NCBI GenBank assembly: GCA_028284665.1
Contig: JANQRG010000019.1
Location: forward strand, 62,001-126,000
Length of the DNA stretch: 64,000 nt
Direction: 5' to 3'
Source of the DNA: Croceivirga sp.
GTDB lineage: Bacteria; Bacteroidota; Bacteroidia; Flavobacteriales; Flavobacteriaceae
A program made the position numbers and the translations under genes. Position 1 is the stretch's first letter; every line of letters starts with the position of its first letter. The notes below the pieces were generated by a model that was not told the origin of the DNA, did no database searches, and saw nothing but the letters and a program-made list of their open reading frames with translations. Shown here piece by piece: positions 1 through 10,889 of this stretch.

Positions 1-1889
1 GTAAAAACAGTATGTGTTTGGGTCTGAAAATCAGATTCTTCCGCTTTAAAAATGTTCTCAACATACGTCTGCGGATTCAAATCAATAAGGGGAAACCAGG
101 TACTCTGCACCTGCACCTGTAGTTTATGTCCTTTTTTAAAGGTATGGAACACATCCTGTAATTTAATGTTCACATCAGTCTTTTTGTTCGGTACGAAGGG
201 TTCCGGTTGGGAGAAGCTATTTCGAAACCTTCCCCGAAGCACTTCACTACGTACCATGAGATGGTAATTGCTCATTTTCAAATGATCCTGCATCTCCTCA
301 TTGGTTTCTGAGTCATTGGGATGCACATCAATCACTTTCACGATCCAATCTGCAGCAGTCCCCGTGGTAGCGACCTTTAGTCGGGCCATAATATCCCCCG
401 CCAACGTCAGATCTTCTTGAAGCACATCGGTTTCAAACACCAATACATCCGAACGCCGGGCGGCAAAGCGCTGGTCATCCGTCATGTATTTTCTTGGGGT
501 AAAGACGGTTTTTATGTCTTCAGAATAGGGTACGGGTTTTTTAACATCGCTAATAAACTGAATGGCCGTTTCGCCTCGTTTTTCAGGGGTCAATTGCTCA
601 TCCTCAGACAAATACAACGTCTGCTTTTCAATGCCTTTTGGAGGCCATGCATTGAACTCTTCCCATGCTTTTCTTCCGGAATCGTACATATAGGCTTCCG
701 GTAATCCCGTATTGCCATCTCCAGGTCCCTTTAAAAAGTGCTCAAAGAATTGTGTTTCGATATTGTCCTGGTAGAATTCGGAGATGGAATCCCCAAAATA
801 ATAGTTCCCCACCAAACTGCGGCCATTTCGCCTTGCCCATCTGCCGTGGTCCCATGGACCAAAAACTACGGTGTTATAGGCTCCTTTGTTATACTCTTCA
901 ATGTTCTTATAGGTTTCCAGCGGACCGTACAAATCTTCAGCATCGAACCATCCTCCCACGATCATTGTCGCGACATGAGGTTTAGTATTATCCAAATGCT
1001 GGATCAAGCCGCGACTTTGCCACAATTCGTCATAGTTCGGATGTTCTTTGAGTTCGTTCCAAAAGAAGTCATCTGTCATTTCATCCGGAGCTAGTGAAGG
1101 TTGGTCTTTGATATCGTATTCAAAATAGTTATTCAGATTTTTTAGTGAACCCGCGTCCAGGAAAAACTCGTATTGGTCTTCAGTACCCACATCGGGAAAA
1201 GTATACCAGGCTGTGTCCACAGGTTGATCTCCATTAGGCCTTGGGGTGCCAAAAAGAGAAGTCACCCGAAAATAACTCAGTAAATAGGCACCATTGTGAT
1301 GAAAATCATCAAAAAAGAAATCGCCGATACAGGCTTGCGGAGAAGATGCTCTAAGCGCGGGATGCGGGTCAATTGTGCCATAGGTCGCATAAAAGCCCGG
1401 ATATGATATCCCCCAAAGGCCAACACGACCGTTATTGTTTTCCACATTGTTTACCAACCACTCTATGGTATCATAGGTATCCGAGCTTTCATCCACCTGT
1501 TGGTCAGTAGTTTTGTCAGGGATGTATGCCCGCATATTTTCATAGTGACCTTCACTCATCCATCTGCCGCGAACATCCTGATACACTACAATATAGCCTT
1601 CCTTCATCATATTGATGTTCGGACCTATTTGTTTTCTGAATTGCCCTTCACCATAGGGCCTGGAACTGTATGGGGTGCGTTGCATGATAATAGGATATTC
1701 CTTTGAAGTATCCTTGGGCGAATAAATGGTGGTATGCAATTTTACCCCATCGCGCATACTAATATCAACCTCTTCCTTGGTATAGTGTTCCGCCACATAA
1801 TTCTCCTCAACTTTGGCTACATCTTTCTTACACGCATTACATGCGATAGCAAAACAAAGGGAAATGAGAAATACACGAAATAGTTTCAT
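1..1889 (-). CDS. CocE/NonD-family (peptidase S15-like) hydrolase, lipoprotein-like signal; 3' end runs off the window
   Basis: Minus-strand reading from ATG at 1889: MKLFRVFLISLCFAIACNACKK..., with the nucleophile-elbow region NNNGRVGLWGISYPGFYATYG. Open to base 1; not in the ORF track because it is truncated. Confidence 0.85.
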   Translation of the reverse strand, partial: MKLFRVFLISLCFAIACNACKKDVAKVEENYVAEHYTKEEVDISMRDGVKLHTTIYSPKDTSKEYPIIMQRTPYSSRPYGEGQFRKQIGPNINMMKEGYIVVYQDVRGRWMSEGHYENMRAYIPDKTTDQQVDESSDTYDTIEWLVNNVENNNGRVGLWGISYPGFYATYGTIDPHPALRASSPQACIGDFFFDDFHHNGAYLLSYFRVTSLFGTPRPNGDQPVDTAWYTFPDVGTEDQYEFFLDAGSLKNLNNYFEYDIKDQPSLAPDEMTDDFFWNELKEHPNYDELWQSRGLIQHLDNTKPHVATMIVGGWFDAEDLYGPLETYKNIEEYNKGAYNTVVFGPWDHGRWARRNGRSLVGNYYFGDSISEFYQDNIETQFFEHFLKGPGDGNTGLPEAYMYDSGRKAWEEFNAWPPKGIEKQTLYLSEDEQLTPEKRGETAIQFISDVKKPVPYSEDIKTVFTPRKYMTDDQRFAARRSDVLVFETDVLQEDLTLAGDIMARLKVATTGTAADWIVKVIDVHPNDSETNEEMQDHLKMSNYHLMVRSEVLRGRFRNSFSQPEPFVPNKKTDVNIKLQDVFHTFKKGHKLQVQVQSTWFPLIDLNPQTYVENIFKAEESDFQTQTHTVF

Positions 1890-1952
1890 AGTTTTCTTGA
1901 TTTTGGCAATGTTAAAACTACGAAGAATTTGGTTCAGCTTTGGTACAGACCC

Positions 1953-3206
1953 TTAAAGACCAAAAGCGGCCTTCACCGCCTCAACACTATCCAATTTTTC
2001 CCAGGTAAACAGCTCTACTTGCTTTTCTATCTTACCGTTGTAGGGCGACTCAAAAACTTTTTTCACCCTACGAGGGGCTTTTCCAAAGTGGCCGTAGGCC
2101 GCCGTTTCAGAATAAATCGGATTTCGCAGCTGCAATCGTTGTTCTATACTAAAGGGCTTGAAATCAAATACTTGACGTACTTTTTCCGCGATCTCCCCAT
2201 CGGTAAGGTTTACTTTAGCCGTGTCAAAAGTATCTACAAAAACCGAGGTAGGTTCTACTACTCCAATGGCGTAGCTTACCTGAACTAATATTTCATCTGC
2301 TACTCCGGCAGCTACCAGATTCTTAGCGGCGTGCCTTGCTGCATAGGCTGCGCTTCGGTCTACTTTACTGGGATCTTTACCGCTAAAAGCACCGCCACCA
2401 TGTGCCCCTTTACCCCCATAGGTATCTACAATTATTTTTCGGCCGGTTAAGCCGGCGTCTCCATGAGGTCCACCGATCACAAATTTCCCGGTAGGGTTTA
2501 TGTGGTAGGTAATGCTATCAGTAAACAAGGCCTGAATCTCCTCGGAAAGTTGCTCTTTTACTTTAGGGATTACCAACTGTACGATATCTTTTTTTATCCG
2601 GGCCAACATCACTTCATCGGTGTCAAAAGGATCATGCTGCGTAGAAACCACAATAGTATCTATACGTTGTGGTATGTTTTCATCGGAGTATTCTATGGTG
2701 ACCTGGGCTTTGGCATCGGGCCTCAGGTAAGGAATGGTGTTCCCCTCCCTGCGTAAGTTGGCCAGGGTTTCCAAGATCTTATGAGCGATATCCAATGCCA
2801 GAGGCATATAGTTCTCTGTTTCGGTAGTCGCATAGCCAAACATCATTCCCTGGTCTCCCGCACCTTGCTGCTCTTTGGAAGCCCGGTCTACCCCCTGGTT
2901 AATATCCTGGGATTGTTCGTGTATCAAAGAGATCACCCCGCAGGAGTCTCCACTGAATTGATATTCTCCTTTGGTGTACCCGATTTTATTGATCATATCC
3001 CGGGCAATGTGTTGTACGTCCAAATACGTTCCGCTTTTTACCTCTCCTGCTAAAACCACTTGTCCGGTAGTAACCAAGGTTTCACAGGCTACTTTACTAT
3101 CTGGGTCAAAAGCTAAAAAATTATCAAGCAGCGCATCGCTTATCTGATCCGCAATTTTGTCCGGGTGTCCTTCGCTTACCGACTCCGACGTGAATAAATA
3201 TGGCAT
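1953..3206 (-). CDS. metK: S-adenosylmethionine synthetase
   Basis: 417 aa; [37 protein letters not shown] and [22 protein letters not shown] motifs. Confidence 0.98.
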   Translation of the reverse strand: MPYLFTSESVSEGHPDKIADQISDALLDNFLAFDPDSKVACETLVTTGQVVLAGEVKSGTYLDVQHIARDMINKIGYTKGEYQFSGDSCGVISLIHEQSQDINQGVDRASKEQQGAGDQGMMFGYATTETENYMPLALDIAHKILETLANLRREGNTIPYLRPDAKAQVTIEYSDENIPQRIDTIVVSTQHDPFDTDEVMLARIKKDIVQLVIPKVKEQLSEEIQALFTDSITYHINPTGKFVIGGPHGDAGLTGRKIIVDTYGGKGAHGGGAFSGKDPSKVDRSAAYAARHAAKNLVAAGVADEILVQVSYAIGVVEPTSVFVDTFDTAKVNLTDGEIAEKVRQVFDFKPFSIEQRLQLRNPIYSETAAYGHFGKAPRRVKKVFESPYNGKIEKQVELFTWEKLDSVEAVKAAFGL

Positions 3207-3290
3207 TTATTTTTTTTAATGAAAACTTTGATGATTGCTGTTAAAAAAGTATTTCTCTTTAAAGGAGTCAGCCAAAATATATTTGGCTTA

Positions 3291-3340
3291 AACTGCTTTA
3301 GCATTTTTACCGAGGTTGCAATCAGTCAAATCTTTCCTCA
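3291..3340 (-). promoter_or_regulatory. SAM-II-type SAM riboswitch aptamer upstream of metK
   Basis: Minus-strand tGAGGaaaGATTTgACTGATTGCAACCTCggtaaaaATGCTAAAgCAGTt. P1 GAGG(3339-3336)/CCTC(3315-3312); pseudoknot P2 ACTG(3326-3323)/CAGT(3295-3292); conserved GAUUU, UUGCAA and AAUG..GCUAAA elements of SAM-II. Confidence 0.82.
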
Positions 3341-3498
3341 TTATTGATGAGTAAAGGTAGCAATTTGACAAGCATTTCAAAACCTAAGTATTTATAAAAA
3401 GTAGGCATGGAAATCCTCTCATTCTTTCCCAAAAACTATTATTCGTTGTATATTGCGTGCTCCGTCTTTTAAGCAATCATCCACAAACACATCAGATT

Positions 3499-4113
3499 AT
3501 GCACATTGCGGTAGCGGGAAATATTGGAGCTGGCAAGACTACTTTAACCACCTTACTTTCAAAACATTACAAATGGGAAGCACATTTTGAAGATGTGGTA
3601 GACAATCCGTATTTGGACGATTTTTACACCCAAATGGAACGTTGGAGTTTTAATTTGCAGATCTATTTCCTTAACAGCCGTTACCGACAGATCTTAAAAA
3701 TCAGGGAAAGTGGAAAAAACGTGATCCAGGATCGGACGATTTACGAGGATGCTCATATTTTCGCTCCAAACCTTCATGCTATGGGTTTGATGACCAACAG
3801 GGATTTTGAGAATTACCGGAGTTTATTCGATTTAATGGAAAGTTTGGTACAGCCCCCTGACCTTTTGATCTATTTACGCAGTTCCATCCCTAATTTGGTG
3901 GAACAGATTCACAATAGAGGACGCGAATATGAAAGTAGTATCTCCATCGACTACTTAAGCCGATTGAATGAACGCTACGAAGCCTGGGTCAATACCTATG
4001 AAAAAGGAAAGCTCCTGATCGTAAATGTAGACAAGGTGAACTTTGTGGACGAACCCGAAGATCTGGGACAAGTGATCCAAAATATAGATGCGGAGATCCA
4101 TGGGTTGTTTTGA
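3499..4113 (+). CDS. Deoxynucleoside kinase (dNK family)
   Basis: MHIAVAGNIGAGKTTLTTLLSKHY P-loop, QDRTIYEDAHIFA, NRGREYESSI lid. ORF track start 3457; MHIAV at 3499 preferred. Confidence 0.92.
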   Translation: MHIAVAGNIGAGKTTLTTLLSKHYKWEAHFEDVVDNPYLDDFYTQMERWSFNLQIYFLNSRYRQILKIRESGKNVIQDRTIYEDAHIFAPNLHAMGLMTNRDFENYRSLFDLMESLVQPPDLLIYLRSSIPNLVEQIHNRGREYESSISIDYLSRLNERYEAWVNTYEKGKLLIVNVDKVNFVDEPEDLGQVIQNIDAEIHGLF

Positions 4114-4281
4114 CTTAGCCATTTCACCGCTATGCCATTAGAATGTAGATACAAGAAGTATTTATCGTCCGTTGTTTAAAAAAATAAACTTCCCTCACCC
4201 GGATACCCTCTTCCCTCATTCTCACTTTCAAAAACCGTGATTATCAGATACTTTCAGGATACGAACTGAAAAATTGAGATC

Positions 4282-4983
4282 ATGGAAGTAAAAAAGAATG
4301 AAAAAGTGCAGATTGAAAAAGAATCCAACCTTTATTTTGTCTTAGCACTATGTTTGGTTTTAGCACTAACTTATATTGCGTTGGAATGGAAAACCTTCCA
4401 CGAAATCCCAGTTTGTGAAGTTGCCGAATTGGATAAACCCGACTTTCTCCCCGACGAAGAGATTCCGTTTATTAAACCCCCCGAGCCCCCAAAACCAAAA
4501 GTAGCTCCTCCAATCATTGAAATCCTTCCCGACATTTCGGATGAACCAGAATCAATAATTGATATACCCGAAGTTAACCAAACTACTAAAATTACCCCTC
4601 TGGAAAGCGTAGTTTTTGAAGAACCACCTGTTGATGAAGAAATAATTTTTGTCAACGTAGAGGAAAAACCCATTTTTCCTGGTTGTGAAGACGCCATAGA
4701 CAAATACTCTTGTTTTCAAGAAATGATACAAAAGCATATCCGGAAAAACTTCAACTACCCGGAAGCTGCCATTGACCTCGGTATTAAGGGTAAAGTACAT
4801 ATAAAATTTACCATCCAAAAAGACGGTAGTATTGGTGATATTCAAATGCGTGGGCCGCATAAATTACTCGAAGACGAGGCGTCAAGGATCATAAAAAAAT
4901 TACCCAAAATGCAACCTGGTAAACAAAGGGGAACCCCTGTCAAAGTCCCTTTTTCAATCCCTATCAATTTTGTATTGCAGTAG
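4282..4983 (+). CDS. Energy transducer TonB family protein
   Basis: N-terminal TM helix, proline-rich spacer (PPEPPKPKVAPP), C-terminal TonB domain (YPEAAIDLGIKGKVHIKFTIQKDGSI). Confidence 0.9.
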   Translation: MEVKKNEKVQIEKESNLYFVLALCLVLALTYIALEWKTFHEIPVCEVAELDKPDFLPDEEIPFIKPPEPPKPKVAPPIIEILPDISDEPESIIDIPEVNQTTKITPLESVVFEEPPVDEEIIFVNVEEKPIFPGCEDAIDKYSCFQEMIQKHIRKNFNYPEAAIDLGIKGKVHIKFTIQKDGSIGDIQMRGPHKLLEDEASRIIKKLPKMQPGKQRGTPVKVPFSIPINFVLQ

Positions 4984-5007
4984 TTTACGATGTGAGCCAA
5001 TAGTAAC

Positions 5008-5040
5008 AAAAAAACCACGCCTTTCAGCGTGGTTTTTTTA
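5008..5040. terminator. Bidirectional intrinsic terminator between tonB-like gene and hppA
   Basis: aaaAAACCACGC ctttca GCGTGGTTTttttta, with an A-tract on one side and a T-tract on the other between convergent genes. Confidence 0.9.
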
Positions 5041-5065
5041 ACTGCAATCATTTGAAATTAGCTAT

Positions 5066-7468
5066 CTATTCAATTTTGATCTCTTTTTTATACGCTTCCA
5101 CCTGGGCTTCTACTTCTTCCTTGGTTGCTCCAACAAACTCTTTTACCTCCTCCGTTGTTTCTCCGTTTACTTCGAAAGAAGTAGTTACAATGGCTTTGAA
5201 GGCGCCATCTTCTGTGTTGCTCATCGCTACCCGGATTTGCTTTTCTACCTCCTGGGTAGCTTTCATCCCTTCTGTAGTAATGGAAATTTTTGTGCCATCC
5301 GCTTTAACCATGCTTACTTCATCCGCTGGTGCTAAACTTACCAAGCTAGGGGCAATGACCAGGGCTACAACACTCATCAATTTCAATAAAATATTCAAAG
5401 AAGGTCCTGAGGTGTCCTTGAAAGGGTCACCAACCGTATCTCCAACAACTGCCGCTTTATGAGCATCGGAACCTTTACGGCCTTCACCTTCAATGGTCTT
5501 TTTAGCGTTATCCCAGGCACCACCGGCATTGGATTGGAAGATGGCCATCAACACACCGGCAGTGGTTACCCCGGCTAATAGTCCGCCTAACATATTCGCA
5601 CCTCCAATGAAACCAACAGCCACCGGAACAGCAATCGCCAACAAACCAGGCAATACCATTTCCTTGATGGAGGCCCTAGTTGAAATTTCAACACACTTAT
5701 CGTATTCCGCAAGGCCATCCGCAGCTTCAAAGATCTTTAGGTCTGCTTCACTTGCTTGGGAAAGATCAGAATCGTATTTCCGCATTACTTCTAATGCCGC
5801 TTTTAACTGTGGGATATCCCGGAATTGTCTCCGTACTTCTTCAATCATGGACATCGCGGCACGACCTACAGCGTTCATAGATAAGGCTGAGAAAACAAAA
5901 GGTAGCATCCCACCGATAAGTAAGCCAGCCATGATTTTTGGCTGAGAAACATCAATAGAGGTTACTCCGGCAGTCTTCATATACGCCGCAAACAACGCCA
6001 AAGCGGTTAAGGCCGCAGAGGCAATTGCAAATCCTTTTCCGATGGCTGCAGTGGTATTCCCAACAGCATCCAATTTATCGGTTCGCTCACGAACTTCCCC
6101 CGGTAATTCCGCCATCTCGGCAATACCTCCTGCATTGTCTGAAATAGGACCGTAGGCATCAACCGCCAATTGAATCCCAGTATTGGCCAACATTCCTACA
6201 GCAGCAATCGCAATACCGTAAAGTCCTGCAAAATGGTGCGAGACCATGATGGCCGCCGCAATCAAAATAATAGGGATCATGGTAGACATCATCCCCACGC
6301 CAAGACCGGCAATAATATTTGTTGCAGAACCTGTTTCCGATTGTCGTACAATGGAATTTACAGGTTTAGTGCCTGTGCCTGTATAGTATTCTGTTACCTT
6401 ACCTACTGCTAAACCGGCTACAAGACCGGTAATCGTAGCCCAAAAAACACCCATAGAAGTAAATTCTTTTCCGCCATCTACCCAGGTATCCGGAAGCATC
6501 CCTGTAATCAGAAAATAAGACGCCACCAACATTAGTCCGGCAGAACCAAACTCACCAATATTTAACGCTGTTTGTGGATTTCCGCCGTCTTTTACTCGTA
6601 CAAAAAAGGTTCCGATAATGGACATGATAATCCCCACTGCTGCTAAAGCAAGAGGTAAATATACGGCGCCCAAACCATCAAAAGCCCCAGCAAACGCAGG
6701 GTTAGCTGCAAAAATGGCGCCCAACACCATAGTTCCGATAATAGAACCTACGTAGGATTCAAAAAGGTCAGCTCCCATTCCGGCAACGTCACCCACATTA
6801 TCTCCTACGTTATCGGCAATGGTAGCCGGATTTAACGGGTGGTCTTCCGGAATACCGGCCTCCACTTTTCCTACCAAATCGGCGCCAACATCCGCCGCCT
6901 TGGTGTATATCCCTCCACCTACACGGGCAAAAAGTGCTATAGAGGATGCCCCCAACGAAAATCCGGAAAGTACGTTCAACACCTCAGTCAGTGCCCAACC
7001 TTGACCACTGTAAATCATAAACAGTCCACTCAAGCCCAATACACCCAGGCCAACAACACCCAGTCCCATCACAGACCCCCCTGCAAAAGCCACTTCAAGG
7101 GCTTTACTCAAGGAAGTTCTAGCAGCTTGTGTAGTTCGTACATTAGCTTTGGTTGCCACACGCATACCGATAAACCCTGCCAGCGCAGAACAAATAGCCC
7201 CAACAATAAAGGAAACGGCCACCATTCCATTAGAGCCTGCTTCATTTTGTCCTTTAAAGAAAAGTAGCACGGCAACCGCAAGAACAAAAATTGCCAGTAT
7301 TTTGTATTCTGCTTTTAAGAAGGACATTGCCCCATCCGCAATATTCCTGGCAATGTTTGCCATTTTCTCCTCTCCTACCTCCTGCTTGGACACCCACATG
7401 TTCTTCACCAGCACATACAATAGGCCCAATACACCAAAAGCGGGCAATAACGTTACGATTAGCTCCAT
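5066..7468 (-). CDS. hppA: Membrane-bound ion-translocating pyrophosphatase
   Basis: 800 aa; [98 protein letters not shown]. Confidence 0.97.
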   Translation of the reverse strand: MELIVTLLPAFGVLGLLYVLVKNMWVSKQEVGEEKMANIARNIADGAMSFLKAEYKILAIFVLAVAVLLFFKGQNEAGSNGMVAVSFIVGAICSALAGFIGMRVATKANVRTTQAARTSLSKALEVAFAGGSVMGLGVVGLGVLGLSGLFMIYSGQGWALTEVLNVLSGFSLGASSIALFARVGGGIYTKAADVGADLVGKVEAGIPEDHPLNPATIADNVGDNVGDVAGMGADLFESYVGSIIGTMVLGAIFAANPAFAGAFDGLGAVYLPLALAAVGIIMSIIGTFFVRVKDGGNPQTALNIGEFGSAGLMLVASYFLITGMLPDTWVDGGKEFTSMGVFWATITGLVAGLAVGKVTEYYTGTGTKPVNSIVRQSETGSATNIIAGLGVGMMSTMIPIILIAAAIMVSHHFAGLYGIAIAAVGMLANTGIQLAVDAYGPISDNAGGIAEMAELPGEVRERTDKLDAVGNTTAAIGKGFAIASAALTALALFAAYMKTAGVTSIDVSQPKIMAGLLIGGMLPFVFSALSMNAVGRAAMSMIEEVRRQFRDIPQLKAALEVMRKYDSDLSQASEADLKIFEAADGLAEYDKCVEISTRASIKEMVLPGLLAIAVPVAVGFIGGANMLGGLLAGVTTAGVLMAIFQSNAGGAWDNAKKTIEGEGRKGSDAHKAAVVGDTVGDPFKDTSGPSLNILLKLMSVVALVIAPSLVSLAPADEVSMVKADGTKISITTEGMKATQEVEKQIRVAMSNTEDGAFKAIVTTSFEVNGETTEEVKEFVGATKEEVEAQVEAYKKEIKIE

Positions 7469-7545
7469 AGTTGATTCGTTAATTTATTAGGTTTTTCTTA
7501 AGAATTTTTAATGGGTGCAAATGTAGTAAAATACCTATGAATAAA

Positions 7546-7577
7546 AAAAGCCCGTTGCAATACGAAAAACAGGCCTT
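7546..7577 (-). terminator. Intrinsic terminator between ppa and hppA
   Basis: Minus strand GCCTGTT tttcgtattgc AACGGGC TTTTTTT. Confidence 0.7.
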
Positions 7578-7597
7578 TTGGGTTCATTTTAAAGTCA

Positions 7598-8125
7598 TTA
7601 AATCATGAAGGCACGCTTGGTTTTATGGTCACTTTCGGCATACCGAGTAGCGCATTGGTGATATATCTCTTTTGCTGTATCAGCGCCGCTCCAACCCCCG
7701 GTATCTACTTTCTTTTCTTCCAGATCCTTATAGACCTGAAAAAAGTGTTCAATCTCTTTCAATCGATGTGGGTTGAGGTCTGCTATATCGTTTTTTTTAC
7801 TCCAAATAGGATCATTAACAGGTACACAAATTATTTTCTCATCAGGCCCTTTTTCATCGGTCATATGGAAGACACCGATAGGTTTTACTTCCATAACCAC
7901 CATGGGAAAAGTGGGTTCAGTTCCTAACACCAACACATCTAGCGGGTCCTGATCCAATGCCAGGGTCTCCGGGATAAAGCCGTAATCGCCGGGATACATC
8001 ATGGATGAAAACAAGGTTCTGTCAAATCGGATTTTGTGCAGGGTAAAATCGTATTCGTACTTGTTGCGACTCCCTTTCGGAATTTCGATGAGTACGTCAA
8101 AAGTTATTTCTTCTTTTTTGGCCAT
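7598..8125 (-). CDS. ppa: Soluble family I inorganic pyrophosphatase
   Basis: EIPKGSRNKYEYD, YPGDYGFIPETLALDQDPLDVLVLG motifs. Start at MAKKEEITFD preferred over the 8152 ORF start. Confidence 0.95.
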   Translation of the reverse strand: MAKKEEITFDVLIEIPKGSRNKYEYDFTLHKIRFDRTLFSSMMYPGDYGFIPETLALDQDPLDVLVLGTEPTFPMVVMEVKPIGVFHMTDEKGPDEKIICVPVNDPIWSKKNDIADLNPHRLKEIEHFFQVYKDLEEKKVDTGGWSGADTAKEIYHQCATRYAESDHKTKRAFMI

Positions 8126-8241
8126 AATTGGGTTGAAGTTACGAAAAGGCAAAGGAACAATAGAAACGGCGGGTAACTGCCTATCGAAGTTTATTTAAAT
8201 ATTAAATTAGGCGGACTGGCGCCAAAAAAGACCAGGCACAA

Positions 8242-10737
8242 TTAAAAGCTAAATCCAAACGTTCCCGTTATCCCGAAAGGCCGGGCTTCCGGTGCGTCCA
8301 GGTAATTCCCCCTAAAATTAAAATCGATCCGAAATATTTTAAAGATATTGCCGATTCCAAAAGAGTATTCCCAATAGGGTTCATCGTTCGGAGCTTGCAG
8401 CGGAATATTTGAAGGGGAACTTAGGGCAATATTTTCGTCAGAAATAGACCCCCATGCCGCTCGAACACCCACAATTTCTCTGAGATTCCATTTGCGCAGC
8501 AAAGGAATCCTCGAGAATAGCCTTCCATTGAAATTGTGTTCTAAATGTAGCGTAGCATAGGTATCCGTGACAAACTCGTAAAAATCAAGATTGGGAAAGG
8601 TGTTGTACAGCGAAAAAACCGTCTGGTTCCCTGGAATTACACTTAATAAGCCCAACGGTACTTCCCCAAACGTCCTCCCAAACTCGACGGTGGAACGCAG
8701 TCTTCCAAAGCCCCCGAGTTGCCAGGGTTGGGTATAGGAAAACTGTAGTCGCTGATAGTTAAAATCACTTTCCAAAAACCCTTCCGATCCCTGTGTATAA
8801 TTCAATACGAGGGTGCTGTAATTATCATTTATGGTATTGCGTTCTACTCCATAGCCGATGGTTCGCCGCCCCGGGGTATAAATGATAGTCGTATTCAGAT
8901 CAAATTGCTTGATTTCTGAAGAAATACCGCTGGGGGCATCCGGATCAATATAATCCAGGCTAAATGCATCAGGGAGGGCTGAACTCAAGGTCCGGAAGGA
9001 ACCTCCCAAACGAAATCTTAGGTTTTTTACAGGTTCCATTTCCGCTGCCAGGACCGAAAGATTGATATTGCTTAGGCGGTTATTATTTCCCACCGTGACC
9101 AAAGCAGAGGACGCTATACTCCTTCCTAAAACATCAGTTGTACTGGTAAGACTAATGCCCAGTTGCTCAATATCCCGCCTATTCCCTCCGGAGAGTATTA
9201 GCCGCGTTTTTCGATCCAACAAGAACTTCCCGGAAAAACCATGTTTAAATTTCTTATCGTCAAAGCCGTAGGCCATATACCCTTCCAGGCGCCAGGTATC
9301 ATTCTGCCCAAAATACGTACGGGCACCGCCACGCAGCCGAATACCTTCCGCATCATTAAATCCAAAAGTGCTGTAAATATCCCCAATATCCAGGTTCCAT
9401 TTGTCTATCTCAATATACCCAGAGCCTAGAACGCTGACAATGTCGTAGTAGGTCCTAAATTTTGGCACCGTTTTCAAGGTATCCAACAATTTAAAAATCC
9501 CGGATTCGTCTTCACTTAAACGTTCCAGCCGGGCATTTTTCCAAAATATGCTGTCCTGGTTGAACACCCTGGGATCATAAGGATCGGAGGCTGACTTGTA
9601 AAACTCTTCCGGCCGATCGATATCAAAATTGTAATTATCGTAAACCGTAGTCCGCTTTCCATATACTCCCCGGGAGGTTTCCTTCTTAGAGAAGGCGAAG
9701 TCGGTAAGCATATAGTCCCGTTTAAGCAAAAAGATAGAATCATTCACCACATCAAAATCCTGCTCGATATAGATTTCTTTTACCCAGTTAATGTTCGCGC
9801 TCTTGACCACGTCCATATTGATCTTTTTTATGGCGAAAGTGGTATCGTTCACCCAAAAATCTCCCTTAAAAGTCAGCGCATTCTTCCGTCGGGGATAGTA
9901 AATAATGTTATAGCACCATTTATTGTCGATATAGGTGCTGTCCGAAAGCACATAATTGTATACATCCACTCCTGTTCGGGATAAGGGACTGGTAAAACTC
10001 TTATCAAAGAACTTCAGATAGTTTTCATAAATATCATAATCCGAATAGAGGTCCTCCACAAAGGCTGTAATTGCTTGGTTGCCCCCAAAACCGGAACTTT
10101 TATTCCCCAGTACATCTTCTTTTTCAAGTTCCATACGATTATCCCCAGAGACTTTGGAAAACACCTCGTTTAAAAACATCGGGAGATAGGTTTTGCCCGT
10201 AATCTTGGAAGTATCCAGGCCTTCAAACATAAATTCCAATCCACGGAACAACCTGCTTTTAATCAAGGTACTGTCAATAGTATTCAGGTCAAACTCTACT
10301 TTTTCATACTTATCGTATTGATAACTTTTAAACTTCCGCACCCCATTCTCTCGTTTTTTGGCCCAGATTTTTCGGAGAATGTCGATAGCCGGATTATCTT
10401 TTTTAGATTGCTTGCCGGTGTACACAATTACTTCTTGCAATTGCTCGGCAGATTCTGCCAACACTACACGAAGATCATAGTTAACACTACCCTGTAATTC
10501 AATTTCCCGGGTATCATAACCGATAAACGAAACTACTAAAGTAGAATAGCTTTCCTCGGTTTCCAGGTAAAAGCGACCATTATCATTGGTGATAGTTCCT
10601 TCAAAAGAATTTTTCAGAATGACATTGGCAAAAGCAACGGGATCTCCGGATTCGTCTACAACAATACCGCCAACTTTAGTTTGTGCGAAAAGGGAAAAAG
10701 ACAGCAATAGCGAAAAAATAAAAAGGAATTTTTTCAT
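8242..10737 (-). CDS. DUF5686/carboxypeptidase-regulatory-like domain outer membrane protein
   Basis: 831 aa; signal peptide, VGGIVVDESGDPVAFANVILKNSFEGTITNDNGRFYLE (CarboxypepD_reg-like), beta-rich C-terminus ending in GTFGFSF. Confidence 0.8.
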   Translation of the reverse strand: MKKFLFIFSLLLSFSLFAQTKVGGIVVDESGDPVAFANVILKNSFEGTITNDNGRFYLETEESYSTLVVSFIGYDTREIELQGSVNYDLRVVLAESAEQLQEVIVYTGKQSKKDNPAIDILRKIWAKKRENGVRKFKSYQYDKYEKVEFDLNTIDSTLIKSRLFRGLEFMFEGLDTSKITGKTYLPMFLNEVFSKVSGDNRMELEKEDVLGNKSSGFGGNQAITAFVEDLYSDYDIYENYLKFFDKSFTSPLSRTGVDVYNYVLSDSTYIDNKWCYNIIYYPRRKNALTFKGDFWVNDTTFAIKKINMDVVKSANINWVKEIYIEQDFDVVNDSIFLLKRDYMLTDFAFSKKETSRGVYGKRTTVYDNYNFDIDRPEEFYKSASDPYDPRVFNQDSIFWKNARLERLSEDESGIFKLLDTLKTVPKFRTYYDIVSVLGSGYIEIDKWNLDIGDIYSTFGFNDAEGIRLRGGARTYFGQNDTWRLEGYMAYGFDDKKFKHGFSGKFLLDRKTRLILSGGNRRDIEQLGISLTSTTDVLGRSIASSALVTVGNNNRLSNINLSVLAAEMEPVKNLRFRLGGSFRTLSSALPDAFSLDYIDPDAPSGISSEIKQFDLNTTIIYTPGRRTIGYGVERNTINDNYSTLVLNYTQGSEGFLESDFNYQRLQFSYTQPWQLGGFGRLRSTVEFGRTFGEVPLGLLSVIPGNQTVFSLYNTFPNLDFYEFVTDTYATLHLEHNFNGRLFSRIPLLRKWNLREIVGVRAAWGSISDENIALSSPSNIPLQAPNDEPYWEYSFGIGNIFKIFRIDFNFRGNYLDAPEARPFGITGTFGFSF

Positions 10738-10832
10738 AGCAGATTCGGCAAAAGTAAGCTATTGCAACTTACGATTTCGGTTAATTCGGTTTAGGCTTCA
10801 AGTAGTTATCGAATCAAAAACATTCCTTTTAA

Positions 10833-10865
10833 TAAAAAACCCCGCCAAGGGATTTTTTGGCGAGG
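10833..10865 (-). terminator. Intrinsic terminator downstream of pdhB
   Basis: Minus strand CCTCGCCAA aaaatccc TTGGCGGGG TTTTTT. Confidence 0.8.
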
Positions 10866-10889
10866 CTAAGATACTTTTCTTGTTCGTTT

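Noticed and set aside
52-1706. + strand ORFs of 68-118 aa
   Set aside because: They oppose a continuous minus-strand peptidase-S15-like reading frame from 1889 to base 1.
5493-7490. Long + strand ORFs opposite hppA (150, 142, 113 aa and others)
   Set aside because: Antisense shadows of a clear 800-aa conserved protein; Ser/Thr/Pro/Ala-rich and lacking any family pattern.
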